From contig NZ_FPBK01000001.1 in NCBI RefSeq assembly GCF_900116665.1, positions 496,001-560,000 of the forward strand: a stretch of 64,000 nt of DNA, in the 5' to 3' direction. Positions within the stretch are counted from its first letter, which is position 1. Each line of letters starts with the position of its first letter. This stretch comes from Pustulibacterium marinum. GTDB taxonomy: Bacteria > Bacteroidota > Bacteroidia > Flavobacteriales > Flavobacteriaceae. Of the stretch, positions 55,546 to 64,000 are shown one piece after another. The notes below the pieces were generated by a model that saw only the letters and a program-made list of their open reading frames with translations, was not told where the DNA came from and searched no databases. Position numbers and translations under genes: made by a program.

Positions 55546-55575
55546 GTTGCTGAAAATAAAGTTTTTATATATTTG
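55546..55575 (+). promoter_or_regulatory. rpsP promoter, TTG-N19-TATATTTG
   Basis: TTG (55546-55548), 19 bases, and TATATTTG (55568-55575) match the Bacteroidota consensus. A short stem GGGGT-CGAGA-ACCCC in the 5' leader (about 55595-55609) lies between the promoter and rpsP. Confidence 0.82.
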
Positions 55576-55625
55576 CACCCTCAAATTAATAACCGGGGTC
55601 GAGAACCCCACATAATTAATGTATT

Positions 55626-56147
55626 ATGCCTGTTAAAATTAGATTACAGAGACACGGTAAAAAAGGAAAACCTTTTTATTGGATCGTTGCGGCTGATAGC
55701 CGTGCAAAAAGAGATGGTAAATTCTTAGAGAAATTAGGAACTTACAATCCAACTAAAAACCCAGCAGAAATTACTTTAGATGTAGATGGTTCTGTACAGT
55801 GGTTAGAGAATGGTGCACAACCAACTGATACTGCTCGTAGAATTTTATCTTACAAAGGAGTTCTTTTAAAGCACCACTTAAACGGAGGTGTTCGTAAAGG
55901 AGCTTTAACTGAAGAGCAAGCTGAAGCTAAATTCACTGCTTGGTTAGAAGGTAAAGAAGGTGCTGTAACCGCTAAGAAAGATGGTTTAGCAAAAGCTGAA
56001 GAAGAAGCTAGAGCTAAGCAACTTGCTGCAGAGAAAGAAGTAAGTGATAAGCGTGCTGCCGCTGCTGCTGAGGCTGCTGCAGAAGCTACCGCTGAGGAAG
56101 CTGCAGAAGAAACTACTGCTGAAGAAACAGACGAAACAGAAGCTTAA
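55626..56147 (+). CDS. rpsP: 30S ribosomal protein S16 with long acidic C-terminal extension
   Basis: Residues 1-80 are canonical S16 (MPVKIRLQRHGKKGKPFYWIV, LEKLGTYNPTKNP, ILSYKGVLLKHHL). Typical S16 is about 80-90 residues; here a further 90-residue tail is made of Ala/Glu/Lys (EEEARAKQLAAEKEVSDKRAAAAAEAAAEA), likely a long charged helix or coil. Such extensions are seen in other Bacteroidota. It heads the rpsP-rimM-trmN6 run. Confidence 0.95.
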   Translation: MPVKIRLQRHGKKGKPFYWIVAADSRAKRDGKFLEKLGTYNPTKNPAEITLDVDGSVQWLENGAQPTDTARRILSYKGVLLKHHLNGGVRKGALTEEQAEAKFTAWLEGKEGAVTAKKDGLAKAEEEARAKQLAAEKEVSDKRAAAAAEAAAEATAEEAAEETTAEETDETEA

Positions 56148-56159
56148 TATAATTTTTAG

Positions 56160-56684
56160 ATGAGAAAAGAAGAATGCTTCTATCTCGGTAAAATTGTATC
56201 AAAATTCAGTTTTAAAGGTGAAGTCTTAATCAAATTAGATACAGACGAGCCTGAACTTTACAACGAATTGGAATCAGTTTTCCTTGCCTTGGGCAAGGAT
56301 CTGATTCCTTTTTTTATTGAAAGATCTTCCTTTCATAAAGATAGTTTGCTACGTGTAAAGTTTGAAGACGTGGATTCTGAGCTAGAGGCCGAGAATTTGA
56401 TGAAAACCGAATTGTATTTACCACTTTCCTTTTTACCGGAACTTTCGGGAAATAAGTTTTACTACCATGAAGTTGTTGGCTTTACAATGGTAGATGTAAA
56501 TGAAGGTGTGGTAGGGATGATCACAGGAATTAATGAAAATGCTGCGCAAGATCTTTTTGAGGTAGAAAGCGATGGCAATGAATTTTTAATTCCGATTAAT
56601 GATGATTTCTTAAAAGAAGTCAACAGAAAAGAGAAAAAAATCATCGTTGATACTCCGGAAGGGTTGTTGGACCTTTATAGGTAA
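56160..56684 (+). CDS. rimM: 16S rRNA processing protein RimM
   Basis: The 174-residue protein has the N-terminal RimM beta-barrel (YLGKIVSKFSFKGEVLIKLDTDEP, ending near SELEAEN) and the C-terminal PRC-barrel (FYYHEVVGFTMVDVNEGVVGMITGIN, LIPINDDFLKEVNRKEKKIIVDTPEGLLDL). It assists 30S assembly, usually beside rpsP. Twelve bases separate the rpsP stop from its start. Confidence 0.94.
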   Translation: MRKEECFYLGKIVSKFSFKGEVLIKLDTDEPELYNELESVFLALGKDLIPFFIERSSFHKDSLLRVKFEDVDSELEAENLMKTELYLPLSFLPELSGNKFYYHEVVGFTMVDVNEGVVGMITGINENAAQDLFEVESDGNEFLIPINDDFLKEVNRKEKKIIVDTPEGLLDLYR

Positions 56685-56707
56685 ATTTCAATATTGATTT
56701 TTGATAT

Positions 56708-57439
56708 ATGGGGAAGTCCAAACCATTTCAATTTAAAGAATTTGCGGTTCAGCAAGATCAGTGTGCTATGAAAATTGGTACCGATGGCGTGTTGTTAGGT
56801 GCTTGGGCCGAAGTTGGTGAGTATCCTAAAAATATACTGGATATTGGAACTGGAACCGGAGTTGTAGCGTTAATGTTGGCACAGCGTTCCGATGCGCCTA
56901 CAATTGATGCCATAGAATTAGACAAGGATGCCTATTTTCAGAGTCAGGAGAATTTTCAGAATTCACCTTGGGCAGATCGGTTGTTTGGTTATCATGCCGA
57001 GTTCACTGAGTATGTAGCTGAACTTTTTGAGGAAGAAGAAACCTACGATGTAATTGTTTCTAATCCTCCGTTTTATGCCGAAGATTACAGTTCTGGGGAT
57101 GCACAGCGCGATGCAGCCCGCCTTAATGCTTCATTACCTTTTGAAGATTTGATAGAAGGCGCTTCTTTAATTCTTTCTGAAAAAGGAATTTTTAACTTGA
57201 TTGTTCCGTTTAAAGAGCAAGATACTTGTATTGGTTTAGCGGCTCAATTCGGAATACATCTTATCAAAATTACCCAAGTAAAAGGGAATCCTGATGCTGA
57301 GGTAAAACGTAGTTTATTGGCATTTTCTTTTCAGCAACCAGCTCAGGTAGAAGCTTCGCTATTGATCATAGAAAAAGCAAGACATCAATATACCCAAGAG
57401 TATATTGAGCTTACCAAAGACTTCTATCTAAAAATGTAA
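56708..57439 (+). CDS. trmN6: tRNA1(Val) adenine-37 N6-methyltransferase, TrmN6
   Basis: The 243-residue class I methyltransferase has motif I DIGTGTGVVALMLAQ, motif post-I AIELDKDAY and the N6-adenine catalytic NPPF (Asn119-Phe122, VSNPPFYAED). The opening FQFKEFAVQQDQCAMKIGTDGVLLGAW is diagnostic for the TrmN6/YfiC group. It follows rimM by 23 bases and ends one base from the convergent nadB stop. Confidence 0.92.
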   Translation: MGKSKPFQFKEFAVQQDQCAMKIGTDGVLLGAWAEVGEYPKNILDIGTGTGVVALMLAQRSDAPTIDAIELDKDAYFQSQENFQNSPWADRLFGYHAEFTEYVAELFEEEETYDVIVSNPPFYAEDYSSGDAQRDAARLNASLPFEDLIEGASLILSEKGIFNLIVPFKEQDTCIGLAAQFGIHLIKITQVKGNPDAEVKRSLLAFSFQQPAQVEASLLIIEKARHQYTQEYIELTKDFYLKM

Positions 57440-57440
57440 T

Positions 57441-58973
57441 TTACACCAAGCTTTCACTGTAAAAAGTGCCTTTGTTTTCTTTTCTTTTTAAAGATTGATT
57501 TGCAATAAGCAGAGCAACGGTAACCAAATTTCTTGTTTCTATCAAAGTAACCGAAATAGGATGTGTTTTGTACAGTATTTCCAAACTTCGCTGTAAAAAT
57601 TGAAGCCTTTCAATAGTTTGATTCAAACCTTTATCAGATCTGATAATGCTTACATGTCTTTGCATCATTTCTTGTAATTCTTCTTTAATGGTTTGTAGTT
57701 CAATTTTGATGTTATGGTGGTTTTCTGGTTGTAGAAACGTATGATTGATTACATTTGAACAAGCGTTTTCAAGAAGTTTTTTGTTTTGCAGGGAAGCTCT
57801 ATGAGCAAAAACCAAAGCTTCCAGTAATGAGTTTGAAGCAAGTCTATTGGCGCCATGTAATCCGGTAGTGGCACATTCACCACAAGCAAGAAGATTTTGA
57901 ATGCTACTTTCGGCATGTTGATTCACTTCAATTCCTCCGCAAGAATAATGGGCAGCTGGTGTTACAGGAATCCATTCTTTTGTAAAATCAATGTCAACTT
58001 CTTCTAAGGTTTTTGAAATTACGGGAAAGTGTTTTCGAAATTCATGTTTGTCTAAATGGGTAGCATCAAGATAAACGCATGCAGCTTGCGTAACTATCAT
58101 TTCATGATGAATAGCTCTAGCCACTACATCTCTTGGTGCTAGCTCTTTTCGTTCATCATATTTTTGCATAAATTCTTCACCATTCTTGTTTTTTAGAATA
58201 GCTCCAAAACCTCTTACAGCTTCTGAAATAAGAAAAGATGGTTTAAATGCTTTGTGAAATAATGCTGTGGGATGAAATTGAATAAACTCCATATTTTTGA
58301 TAAGAGCACCGACTCTTTGCGCCATGGCAACTCCATCTCCTGTAGCAATTGAAGGATTGGTAGTTTGCTTGTAGACTTGCCCCAATCCTCCGGAAGCTAA
58401 AAGCGTTACCGATGCATGATAGCCTTGAACCGTATTGGAATTTAGATCTAAAATATAAGCCCCTTTACAAGTATTATTAATTGGATTCACAATGAGATCT
58501 ATAGCAAGTTGATTGGTTTTTATTTCAATGTTTGAAGTAGCGTTAACCTTTTTCAGTAATGATCTTTCAATTTCTAAACCAGTAATATCTTTGTAGTGTA
58601 AAATTCTATTCTGGCTATGACCTCCTTCCAATCCATAATCATAGTTTCCTTCAAAATCTTTATCAAAGCGAGTTCCCCATTCAATTAATTCAGCAATTCG
58701 TCCTGGAGCTTCGTGAACCACAAGAGCTACAATTTCAGGATCGCAAAATCCGTCTCCGGCAATTAAAGTGTCGGAAATATGTTTTTCGAAAGAATCATTT
58801 TTCAAATCCAATACAGAGGCAATTCCGCCTTGTGCATATTTTGTATTTGATTCGTCTTCATTACTTTTCGTAAAAATTACAATGTTTTTATCGGGAAATT
58901 GAGTGGCTGTTTTAAGGGCGTAGGTGAGCCCTGCAATACCGGAACCTATGATGAGAAAATCTATATGTTGCAT
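57441..58973 (-). CDS. nadB: L-aspartate oxidase
   Basis: The 510-residue flavoprotein has the FAD dinucleotide motif IIGSGIAGLTYAL, KYAQGGIASV (substrate region), HSQNRILHYKDITG, EFIQFHPTAL and the HYSCGGIEV segment, all typical of NadB. It oxidises L-aspartate to iminoaspartate for NAD synthesis. It is downstream of nadA, three bases after its stop, so the two form an operon. Confidence 0.95.
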   Translation of the reverse strand: MQHIDFLIIGSGIAGLTYALKTATQFPDKNIVIFTKSNEDESNTKYAQGGIASVLDLKNDSFEKHISDTLIAGDGFCDPEIVALVVHEAPGRIAELIEWGTRFDKDFEGNYDYGLEGGHSQNRILHYKDITGLEIERSLLKKVNATSNIEIKTNQLAIDLIVNPINNTCKGAYILDLNSNTVQGYHASVTLLASGGLGQVYKQTTNPSIATGDGVAMAQRVGALIKNMEFIQFHPTALFHKAFKPSFLISEAVRGFGAILKNKNGEEFMQKYDERKELAPRDVVARAIHHEMIVTQAACVYLDATHLDKHEFRKHFPVISKTLEEVDIDFTKEWIPVTPAAHYSCGGIEVNQHAESSIQNLLACGECATTGLHGANRLASNSLLEALVFAHRASLQNKKLLENACSNVINHTFLQPENHHNIKIELQTIKEELQEMMQRHVSIIRSDKGLNQTIERLQFLQRSLEILYKTHPISVTLIETRNLVTVALLIANQSLKRKENKGTFYSESLV

Positions 58974-58976
58974 GAT

Positions 58977-59942
58977 TTAAATACTTAACATTTTTTGAAT
59001 GGGAATAAGAGCTTTTTCAGAAGTTTCCGGATTCAAGGTAACTTCGGGAGTTTCTTTTACAAGGCAATTGTATATTTTTTGTAGTGAGTTGAGTTTCATA
59101 AAAGCACATTCACTACAAGCACAAGAATTGTCTGCCATGGCGGGAGCAGGAATCAATATTTTATGAGGAACCTCTTGTTGCATTTTGTGAAGAATAGCAG
59201 CTTCTGTAGCAACAATAAATGTATCGGAATCATTTTCTTTGACATGGTTAAGCATTCCGGAGGTTGAACCTATGTAGGAAGCTATTTCTAAAATTTGAGC
59301 TGGAGACTCTGGATGTGCAATTAAACGGGCATGCGGATAGGTTTTGAAAAGATCAATGATTTTATCCAAAGCAAATGCTTCGTGGACAATGCAGGCGCCA
59401 TTCCAAAGTACTAAATCTCGCCCTGTTTCTTTGGCTAAATAAGCTCCAAGATTTTTATCGGGACCAAAAATGATAGGTTGATCTTCTGGAAAGGAATTGA
59501 TGATTTTTTTTGCATTTGAAGAGGTGCAAACTAAATCGCTCATTGTTTTTATAGAGGCATCACAGTTTATGTAGGTAACCACTTTATGATATGGATATCT
59601 ATTTATAAATTTCTTAAAATCCTCTGGTTTACAAGATTCAGCCAACGAACAGGATGCTTCTAAATCTGGAACAAGAACTTTCTTTTCAGGATTTAAGATT
59701 TTAGCCGTTTCCGCCATAAAATAAACTCCGGCAAAAATTATTATCTCCGCAGAGGTCTCAGCAGCTTTTTGCGAAAGTTCAAGACTATCACCTACAAAAT
59801 CTGCTATGTCTTGTATAGCAGGTTCTTGGTAATAGTGTGCCAATAAAATGGCATTCTTTTTCTTTTTTAGTCTTAAAATATGGTCAGCTAATTGGGCATT
59901 CTGTTTAGAATGTTCATCGGCATTATTAGGGTGGGTTTCCAT
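58977..59942 (-). CDS. nadA: Quinolinate synthase
   Basis: The 321-residue enzyme condenses iminoaspartate with dihydroxyacetone phosphate. [4Fe-4S] cysteines are visible in YINCDASIK, WNGACIVHE and the SCACSECAFMKL cluster, with the LAHYYQEPAIQDIADFVGDSLELS opening. A TAATTTTG element (complement of 60000-60007) upstream could be its -7 box. First gene of the nadAB operon; no riboswitch was seen in the leader. Confidence 0.95.
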   Translation of the reverse strand: METHPNNADEHSKQNAQLADHILRLKKKKNAILLAHYYQEPAIQDIADFVGDSLELSQKAAETSAEIIIFAGVYFMAETAKILNPEKKVLVPDLEASCSLAESCKPEDFKKFINRYPYHKVVTYINCDASIKTMSDLVCTSSNAKKIINSFPEDQPIIFGPDKNLGAYLAKETGRDLVLWNGACIVHEAFALDKIIDLFKTYPHARLIAHPESPAQILEIASYIGSTSGMLNHVKENDSDTFIVATEAAILHKMQQEVPHKILIPAPAMADNSCACSECAFMKLNSLQKIYNCLVKETPEVTLNPETSEKALIPIQKMLSI

Positions 59943-60153
59943 TCTTTATTAAAATAAAAAATGAAGTATAACCGTTTTTGTAAAAAATCAATCTTACTAC
60001 AAAATTACTGATAAAATTTTATTGTGAGAAAAAGCGACCAAACATATTGTATTAAGATGAATCATTTCACAAATTCATCAATTTCGTTTAAAAAAGAGTA
60101 GGATTTAGTGGTTTCAGTTTATAAATGATATCTTTAAACTAACAAACAATCAA

Positions 60154-62457
60154 ATGATATCCCCTATAATGAAAAAATTTTTGCTTGCAATTCTATTGCT
60201 AACTTTCCAAATTTCAATTTCTCAAGATGTTTCGGTAAATAATGTGGACAGCCCTGTAGACTGGGTAAACCCATTAATGGGAACCGACTCTAAACCTAGT
60301 CTTTCAAACGGAAATACCTACCCAGTAATTGCCATGCCTTGGGGTATGAATTTCTGGACACCGCAAACCGGAAAAATGGGAGATGGTTGGGCTTACACTT
60401 ACAATGCCGATAAAATAAAAGGCTTTAAACAAACCCACCAACCTTCGCCATGGATGAATGATTACGGACAGTTTTCTATCATGCCTTTTACCAATTCTTT
60501 AGAGTTTACTGAGGAAGGTAGAGCAAGTTGGTTTACGCATAAAACCGAAAAAGTTACTCCATATTACTACAGCGTTTACCTAGCCGATCATGATGTAACA
60601 ACAGAGATTACACCTACGGAGCGTGCTGCAATGTTTCAATTCACATTCCCTAAAACCGATAGCGCTTTTGTAGCGATTGATGCTTTTGATAGAGGTTCGT
60701 ATGTAAAAATAGACACTAAAAAACAACAAATCATTGGATATACCACTAGAAATAGCGGTGGTGTACCAGATAATTTCAAAAATTATTTTGTGATTGAGTT
60801 TGACAAGCCATTCACATACAATATGGTTTTTGATGGCGATACATTACTAAATACTGTAGAACGTGAAGCAAACCATGTAGGTGCAGTCATTGGTTTTAAA
60901 ACCGAAGAAGGAGAGCAAGTTCATGCTAAAGTAGCTTCATCTTTTATCAGTTATGAGCAAGCGTTTTTGAATTTGAAAGAATTAGGAAATGATGATTTTG
61001 AAACCATCAAACAAAAAGGAAAAGATACATGGAATAAGGAATTGAGCAGAATTAAAGTTTCTGGCGGAACGGTTGCTCAAACCCAAACATTCTATTCTTG
61101 TTTGTACAGAAGTTTGTTATTCCCTCGTAAGTTTTATGAAATTGATGCTAATGGAGACGTAGTACATTACAGTCCGTACAACGGAAAAGTGCATCCAGGC
61201 TATATGTTTACTGATACAGGATTTTGGGATACCTTCCGTTCTTTATTTCCGTTCTTAAACTTTATGTATCCTGAATTAAATACACAAATGCAAGAAGGTC
61301 TTGCCAATGCCTATAAAGAAAGTGGTTGGTTGCCAGAATGGGCTAGCCCTGGACTTAGAAATATAATGGTAGGTAACAATTCTGCTTCGGTAGTTGCAGA
61401 TGCTTATTTGAAAAATAAAGATGCGTATACGTACGATATTGAAACTTTGTATGAAGCGGTAATTCATGGAGCAAACAATGCCGGGCCAATGACTGCAGTT
61501 GGTAGAGCTGGTGCAGAAGAATACAAAGATTTAGGGTATGTTCCTTATGATATTGGAATCAATGAAAATGCTGCAAGAACACTAGAATATGCATATGATG
61601 ATTTTGCGATTTATCAATTGGCAAAAGCGTTGGACAGACCTAATAAAGAAATCAAATTATACAAAAAACGTAGTTTGAATTATAAAAACTTATTTGATCC
61701 TGAAACTGGTTTGATGCGTGGTAAGAACAAAGATGGTGAATTTATGAAACCGTTCAATCCTTTCAAATGGGGCGATGCTTTCACGGAAGGAAACAGCTGG
61801 CATTACAGCTGGTCTGTTTTTCACGACATTCAAGGATTGATAGATTTGATGGGCGGTAAAGAAAATTTCACTAAAAAATTGGACAGCGTATTTACCATGG
61901 CTCCTGTTTTTGATGATAGTTACTATGGTGGCGTAATTCATGAAATTCGTGAAATGCAAATTGCCGATATGGGTCAGTATGCGCACGGTAACCAACCTAT
62001 TCAGCATATGATTTATTTGTACAACTATGCCGGACAACCTTGGAAAGCTCAACAATGGGTTCGCGAAACCATGAACAAATTGTACTTACCAAATCCTGAT
62101 GGTTATTGTGGTGATGAAGATAACGGACAAACATCGGCTTGGTATGTGTTTTCTGCTTTAGGTTTTTACCCTGTGTGTCCTGCAACTGATGAATATGTAA
62201 TGGGAGCTCCGTTGTTCAAAAAGGCGACTATTGCATTACAAAATGGAAAAACAATTACCATCAATGCTCCAGAAAATAGCGAAGAAAATATGTATATCCA
62301 AAGCATGAAAATGAATGGAGAAACGTATACGAAAAACTATTTATCACATACTGAATTAATGAAAGGAGCAACCATCGATATCAACATGGGAGCAAAACCA
62401 AACACCAATAGAGGTACAACTCCAGAAGATGCACCGTATTCATTATCTAACGAATAA
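60154..62457 (+). CDS. GH92 alpha-mannosidase
   Basis: The 767-residue secreted enzyme has a signal peptide (KKFLLAILLLTFQISISQ; ATG at 60154 or 60169) and the GH92 two-domain fold: a beta-sandwich, then an (alpha/alpha)6 barrel. Glu545 in FTEGNSWHY and Asp654/Asp656 in CGDEDNGQTSAWY have the same spacing (109) as Glu533 and Asp642/Asp644 of the Bacteroides GH92 enzyme I recall, so the calcium-dependent inverting mechanism is expected. It removes alpha-1,2/1,3/1,4/1,6-mannose from glycans; linkage cannot be told. Confidence 0.92.
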   Translation: MISPIMKKFLLAILLLTFQISISQDVSVNNVDSPVDWVNPLMGTDSKPSLSNGNTYPVIAMPWGMNFWTPQTGKMGDGWAYTYNADKIKGFKQTHQPSPWMNDYGQFSIMPFTNSLEFTEEGRASWFTHKTEKVTPYYYSVYLADHDVTTEITPTERAAMFQFTFPKTDSAFVAIDAFDRGSYVKIDTKKQQIIGYTTRNSGGVPDNFKNYFVIEFDKPFTYNMVFDGDTLLNTVEREANHVGAVIGFKTEEGEQVHAKVASSFISYEQAFLNLKELGNDDFETIKQKGKDTWNKELSRIKVSGGTVAQTQTFYSCLYRSLLFPRKFYEIDANGDVVHYSPYNGKVHPGYMFTDTGFWDTFRSLFPFLNFMYPELNTQMQEGLANAYKESGWLPEWASPGLRNIMVGNNSASVVADAYLKNKDAYTYDIETLYEAVIHGANNAGPMTAVGRAGAEEYKDLGYVPYDIGINENAARTLEYAYDDFAIYQLAKALDRPNKEIKLYKKRSLNYKNLFDPETGLMRGKNKDGEFMKPFNPFKWGDAFTEGNSWHYSWSVFHDIQGLIDLMGGKENFTKKLDSVFTMAPVFDDSYYGGVIHEIREMQIADMGQYAHGNQPIQHMIYLYNYAGQPWKAQQWVRETMNKLYLPNPDGYCGDEDNGQTSAWYVFSALGFYPVCPATDEYVMGAPLFKKATIALQNGKTITINAPENSEENMYIQSMKMNGETYTKNYLSHTELMKGATIDINMGAKPNTNRGTTPEDAPYSLSNE

Positions 62458-62463
62458 GCATTC

Positions 62464-64000
62464 ATGAAAATTTTCAACATAAAACTCATGACACTTGCAG
62501 CGATTGGCTTGGTTTCAACGCTGCAAGCGCAAGAAAAACAAGAAGAAAACCTCATTCAATATGCACATCCTATTATTGGTACGGCAAAAATGGGACATAC
62601 GTTTCCGGGAGCATCTTCTCCTTTTGGGAGTGTGCAATTGAGTCCGGATACTGATACGATTCCGTATGCTGTTGACGGACATTACAACCCAGATGTGTAC
62701 AAATATTGTGCAGGGTATCAATATGAAGACCCTACTATTGTTGGGTTTAGTCATACCCATTTTAGCGGTACAGGTCATTCTGATTTAGGTGATTTTTTAA
62801 TTATGCCCACAACAGGTGAATTACAATTAAATCCAGGAACTGAAGATCATCCCGAAAATGGATATCGTTCTGTATTTTCTCATGAAAATGAAACTTCAGA
62901 ACCTGGGTATTACAGTGTGTTGCTAGACGACCATAACATCAAGGCAGAACTTACAGCGACTACCAGAACGGGAATGCATCACTACACATTTCCTAAAGCA
63001 GATGATGCGCATATCATTCTTGACCTAACTTCAGGAATATATAACTACGAAGAAAAAAATGTGTGGACGTTCCTTCGTGTAGAAAACGATACATTAATTA
63101 CAGGTTTCCGTCAAACACATGGTTGGGCAAGAACACGTACCGTGTATTTTGCGATGTCGTTCAGCAAACCTTTCAAAAATTACGGTTATCAAAAAGGCGA
63201 TAGCTATGTGTATAGAGGCTTTTGGGGAAGATTTGATCAAACCCATAATTTCCCGGAAATCGCAGGAACAAAAATCAAAGCTTATTTCGATTTTGATACT
63301 GAAGAAGGAGAACAGATTGACGTGAAATTCGCTCTTTCTCCGGTGAGCTCAGCAGGTGCTTTAGCCAATATGAAAGCTGAAATTCCAGATTGGGATTTTG
63401 AAAAAACAAAAGCTCAAGTGCAACACAATTGGAACACGGAACTGAACAAAATAAAAGTAGAAACCCTTACCGAAGAAGACAAAATAAACTTTTATACAGC
63501 CATGTATCATGCCTTTTTAGGGCCAACAGTATACATGGATGTAGATGGGCAATACAAAGGTTTGGATATGAACACCCATACTGCCGAAGGTTTTACCAAC
63601 TATACCAGTTTTTCGCTTTGGGATACCTACAGAGCTTTGCATCCGTTCTTCAATTTTATTCAGCCAGAGCGTAACCGAGACATGGTGAAGTCTATGATGG
63701 CACATCAAGAACAAAGCGTGCACCACATGTTACCTATTTGGTCACATTATGCCAACGAAAATTGGTGTATGATTGGTTACCACAGTGCATCGGTAATTGC
63801 AGATGCGATTGTAAAAGGTAATGTAGGTTTTGATACTGAAAAAGCCTTGGAAGCTTGTGTTGCTACAGCGAATGTCACCTATTTTGACGGTATTGGTGAA
63901 TATATTGAAAAAGGATATGTGCCAGAAGACAAAAGCGGAGCTTCAGTGTCTAAAACCTTAGAATATGCGTATGACGATTGGGCAATTGCGCAAGCTGCTA
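62464..64000 (+). CDS. GH92 alpha-mannosidase, second gene, partial
   Basis: Starts at ATG 62464, six bases after the previous stop, and stays open to the right edge (512 codons, catalytic end missing). It has a signal peptide ending near LQAQ, then the GH92 N-terminal domain: YAHPIIGTAKMGHTFPGASSPFGSVQLSPDT and GFSHTHFSGTGHSDLGDF are strongly conserved. LEYAYDDWAIA appears at the cut end. It diverges from its neighbour, so it probably has a different mannose-linkage preference. The pair suggests a mannan or N-glycan locus extending to the right. Confidence 0.9.
   Translation, partial: MKIFNIKLMTLAAIGLVSTLQAQEKQEENLIQYAHPIIGTAKMGHTFPGASSPFGSVQLSPDTDTIPYAVDGHYNPDVYKYCAGYQYEDPTIVGFSHTHFSGTGHSDLGDFLIMPTTGELQLNPGTEDHPENGYRSVFSHENETSEPGYYSVLLDDHNIKAELTATTRTGMHHYTFPKADDAHIILDLTSGIYNYEEKNVWTFLRVENDTLITGFRQTHGWARTRTVYFAMSFSKPFKNYGYQKGDSYVYRGFWGRFDQTHNFPEIAGTKIKAYFDFDTEEGEQIDVKFALSPVSSAGALANMKAEIPDWDFEKTKAQVQHNWNTELNKIKVETLTEEDKINFYTAMYHAFLGPTVYMDVDGQYKGLDMNTHTAEGFTNYTSFSLWDTYRALHPFFNFIQPERNRDMVKSMMAHQEQSVHHMLPIWSHYANENWCMIGYHSASVIADAIVKGNVGFDTEKALEACVATANVTYFDGIGEYIEKGYVPEDKSGASVSKTLEYAYDDWAIAQAA

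Noticed and set aside
60008-60026. ATAAAATTTTAT palindrome as a regulator site for nadAB
   Set aside because: Short AT-only palindromes are frequent by chance in this composition; no known NAD repressor gene is nearby.
63119-63674. Two plus-strand frames inside the second GH92 gene
   Set aside because: They are off-frame shadows; the GH92 frame from 62464 is uninterrupted through this stretch and retains family motifs.

Overview
The window is a low-GC chromosome segment from a member of the Bacteroidota, almost certainly a marine-type Flavobacteriaceae. The pointers are a SusC/SusD/SusE outer-membrane system, proteins with a type IX secretion C-terminal domain, exosortase XrtF with its partner gene, a DnaE carrying an N-terminal exonuclease domain, and promoters of the Bacteroidota type (TTTG-N19-TAnnTTTG, best seen at 25005-25035 and 55546-55575). 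Genes are dense: no gene-free stretch exceeds about 300 bases. The longest gaps are 49339-49609, 26407-26655 and 24429-24673, holding terminators, promoter-like motifs and structured repeats.

Layout. 1-16549 is a complete-looking starch/maltodextrin utilisation locus. Leftward run susE (cut by the left edge), susD and susC. Rightward run a LacI-type regulator, then an inner-membrane sugar permease, beta-phosphoglucomutase, GH65 maltose phosphorylase, a GH97 alpha-glucosidase and two GH13 amylases. The secreted and lipoprotein hydrolases cut starch outside the cytoplasm, SusCD imports oligosaccharides across the outer membrane, the permease brings maltose inside, and phosphorolysis plus mutase yields glucose and glucose-6-phosphate. 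16626-19340 holds an efflux permease with an AraC regulator and a GAF-domain protein. 19425-20389 is the XrtF exosortase pair. 20400-23503 is a copper module: an HMA-AraC regulator, a metallochaperone frame, and a P1B ATPase that appears to be joined to the chaperone frame by slippage on ten A residues.

23505-48500 is mostly housekeeping and small accessory genes: an esterase, a tandem tRNA-Asp duplication, DUF58, thioredoxin, CsbD, MscS, SSB, a GNAT-nitrilase fusion, an HNH-like protein, an M28 peptidase, M13 and S66 peptidases, lipoproteins, MetRS, an HDAC-like deacetylase, and a phosphodiesterase-TPR-sulfotransferase fusion preceded by a previously uncalled 47-residue gene. 48502-50449 are two tandem T9SS cargo paralogues. 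50508-59942 carries dnaE, an RRM protein, rpsP-rimM-trmN6 and nadBA. From 60154 to the right edge are two GH92 alpha-mannosidases (the second cut by the edge), perhaps the start of another glycan locus.

The most interesting observations are the A10 frameshift junction in the copper ATPase, the duplicated tRNA-Asp unit with covarying hairpins, the hidden small gene upstream of the sulfotransferase fusion, and the paired palindromes around the LacI-type regulator.
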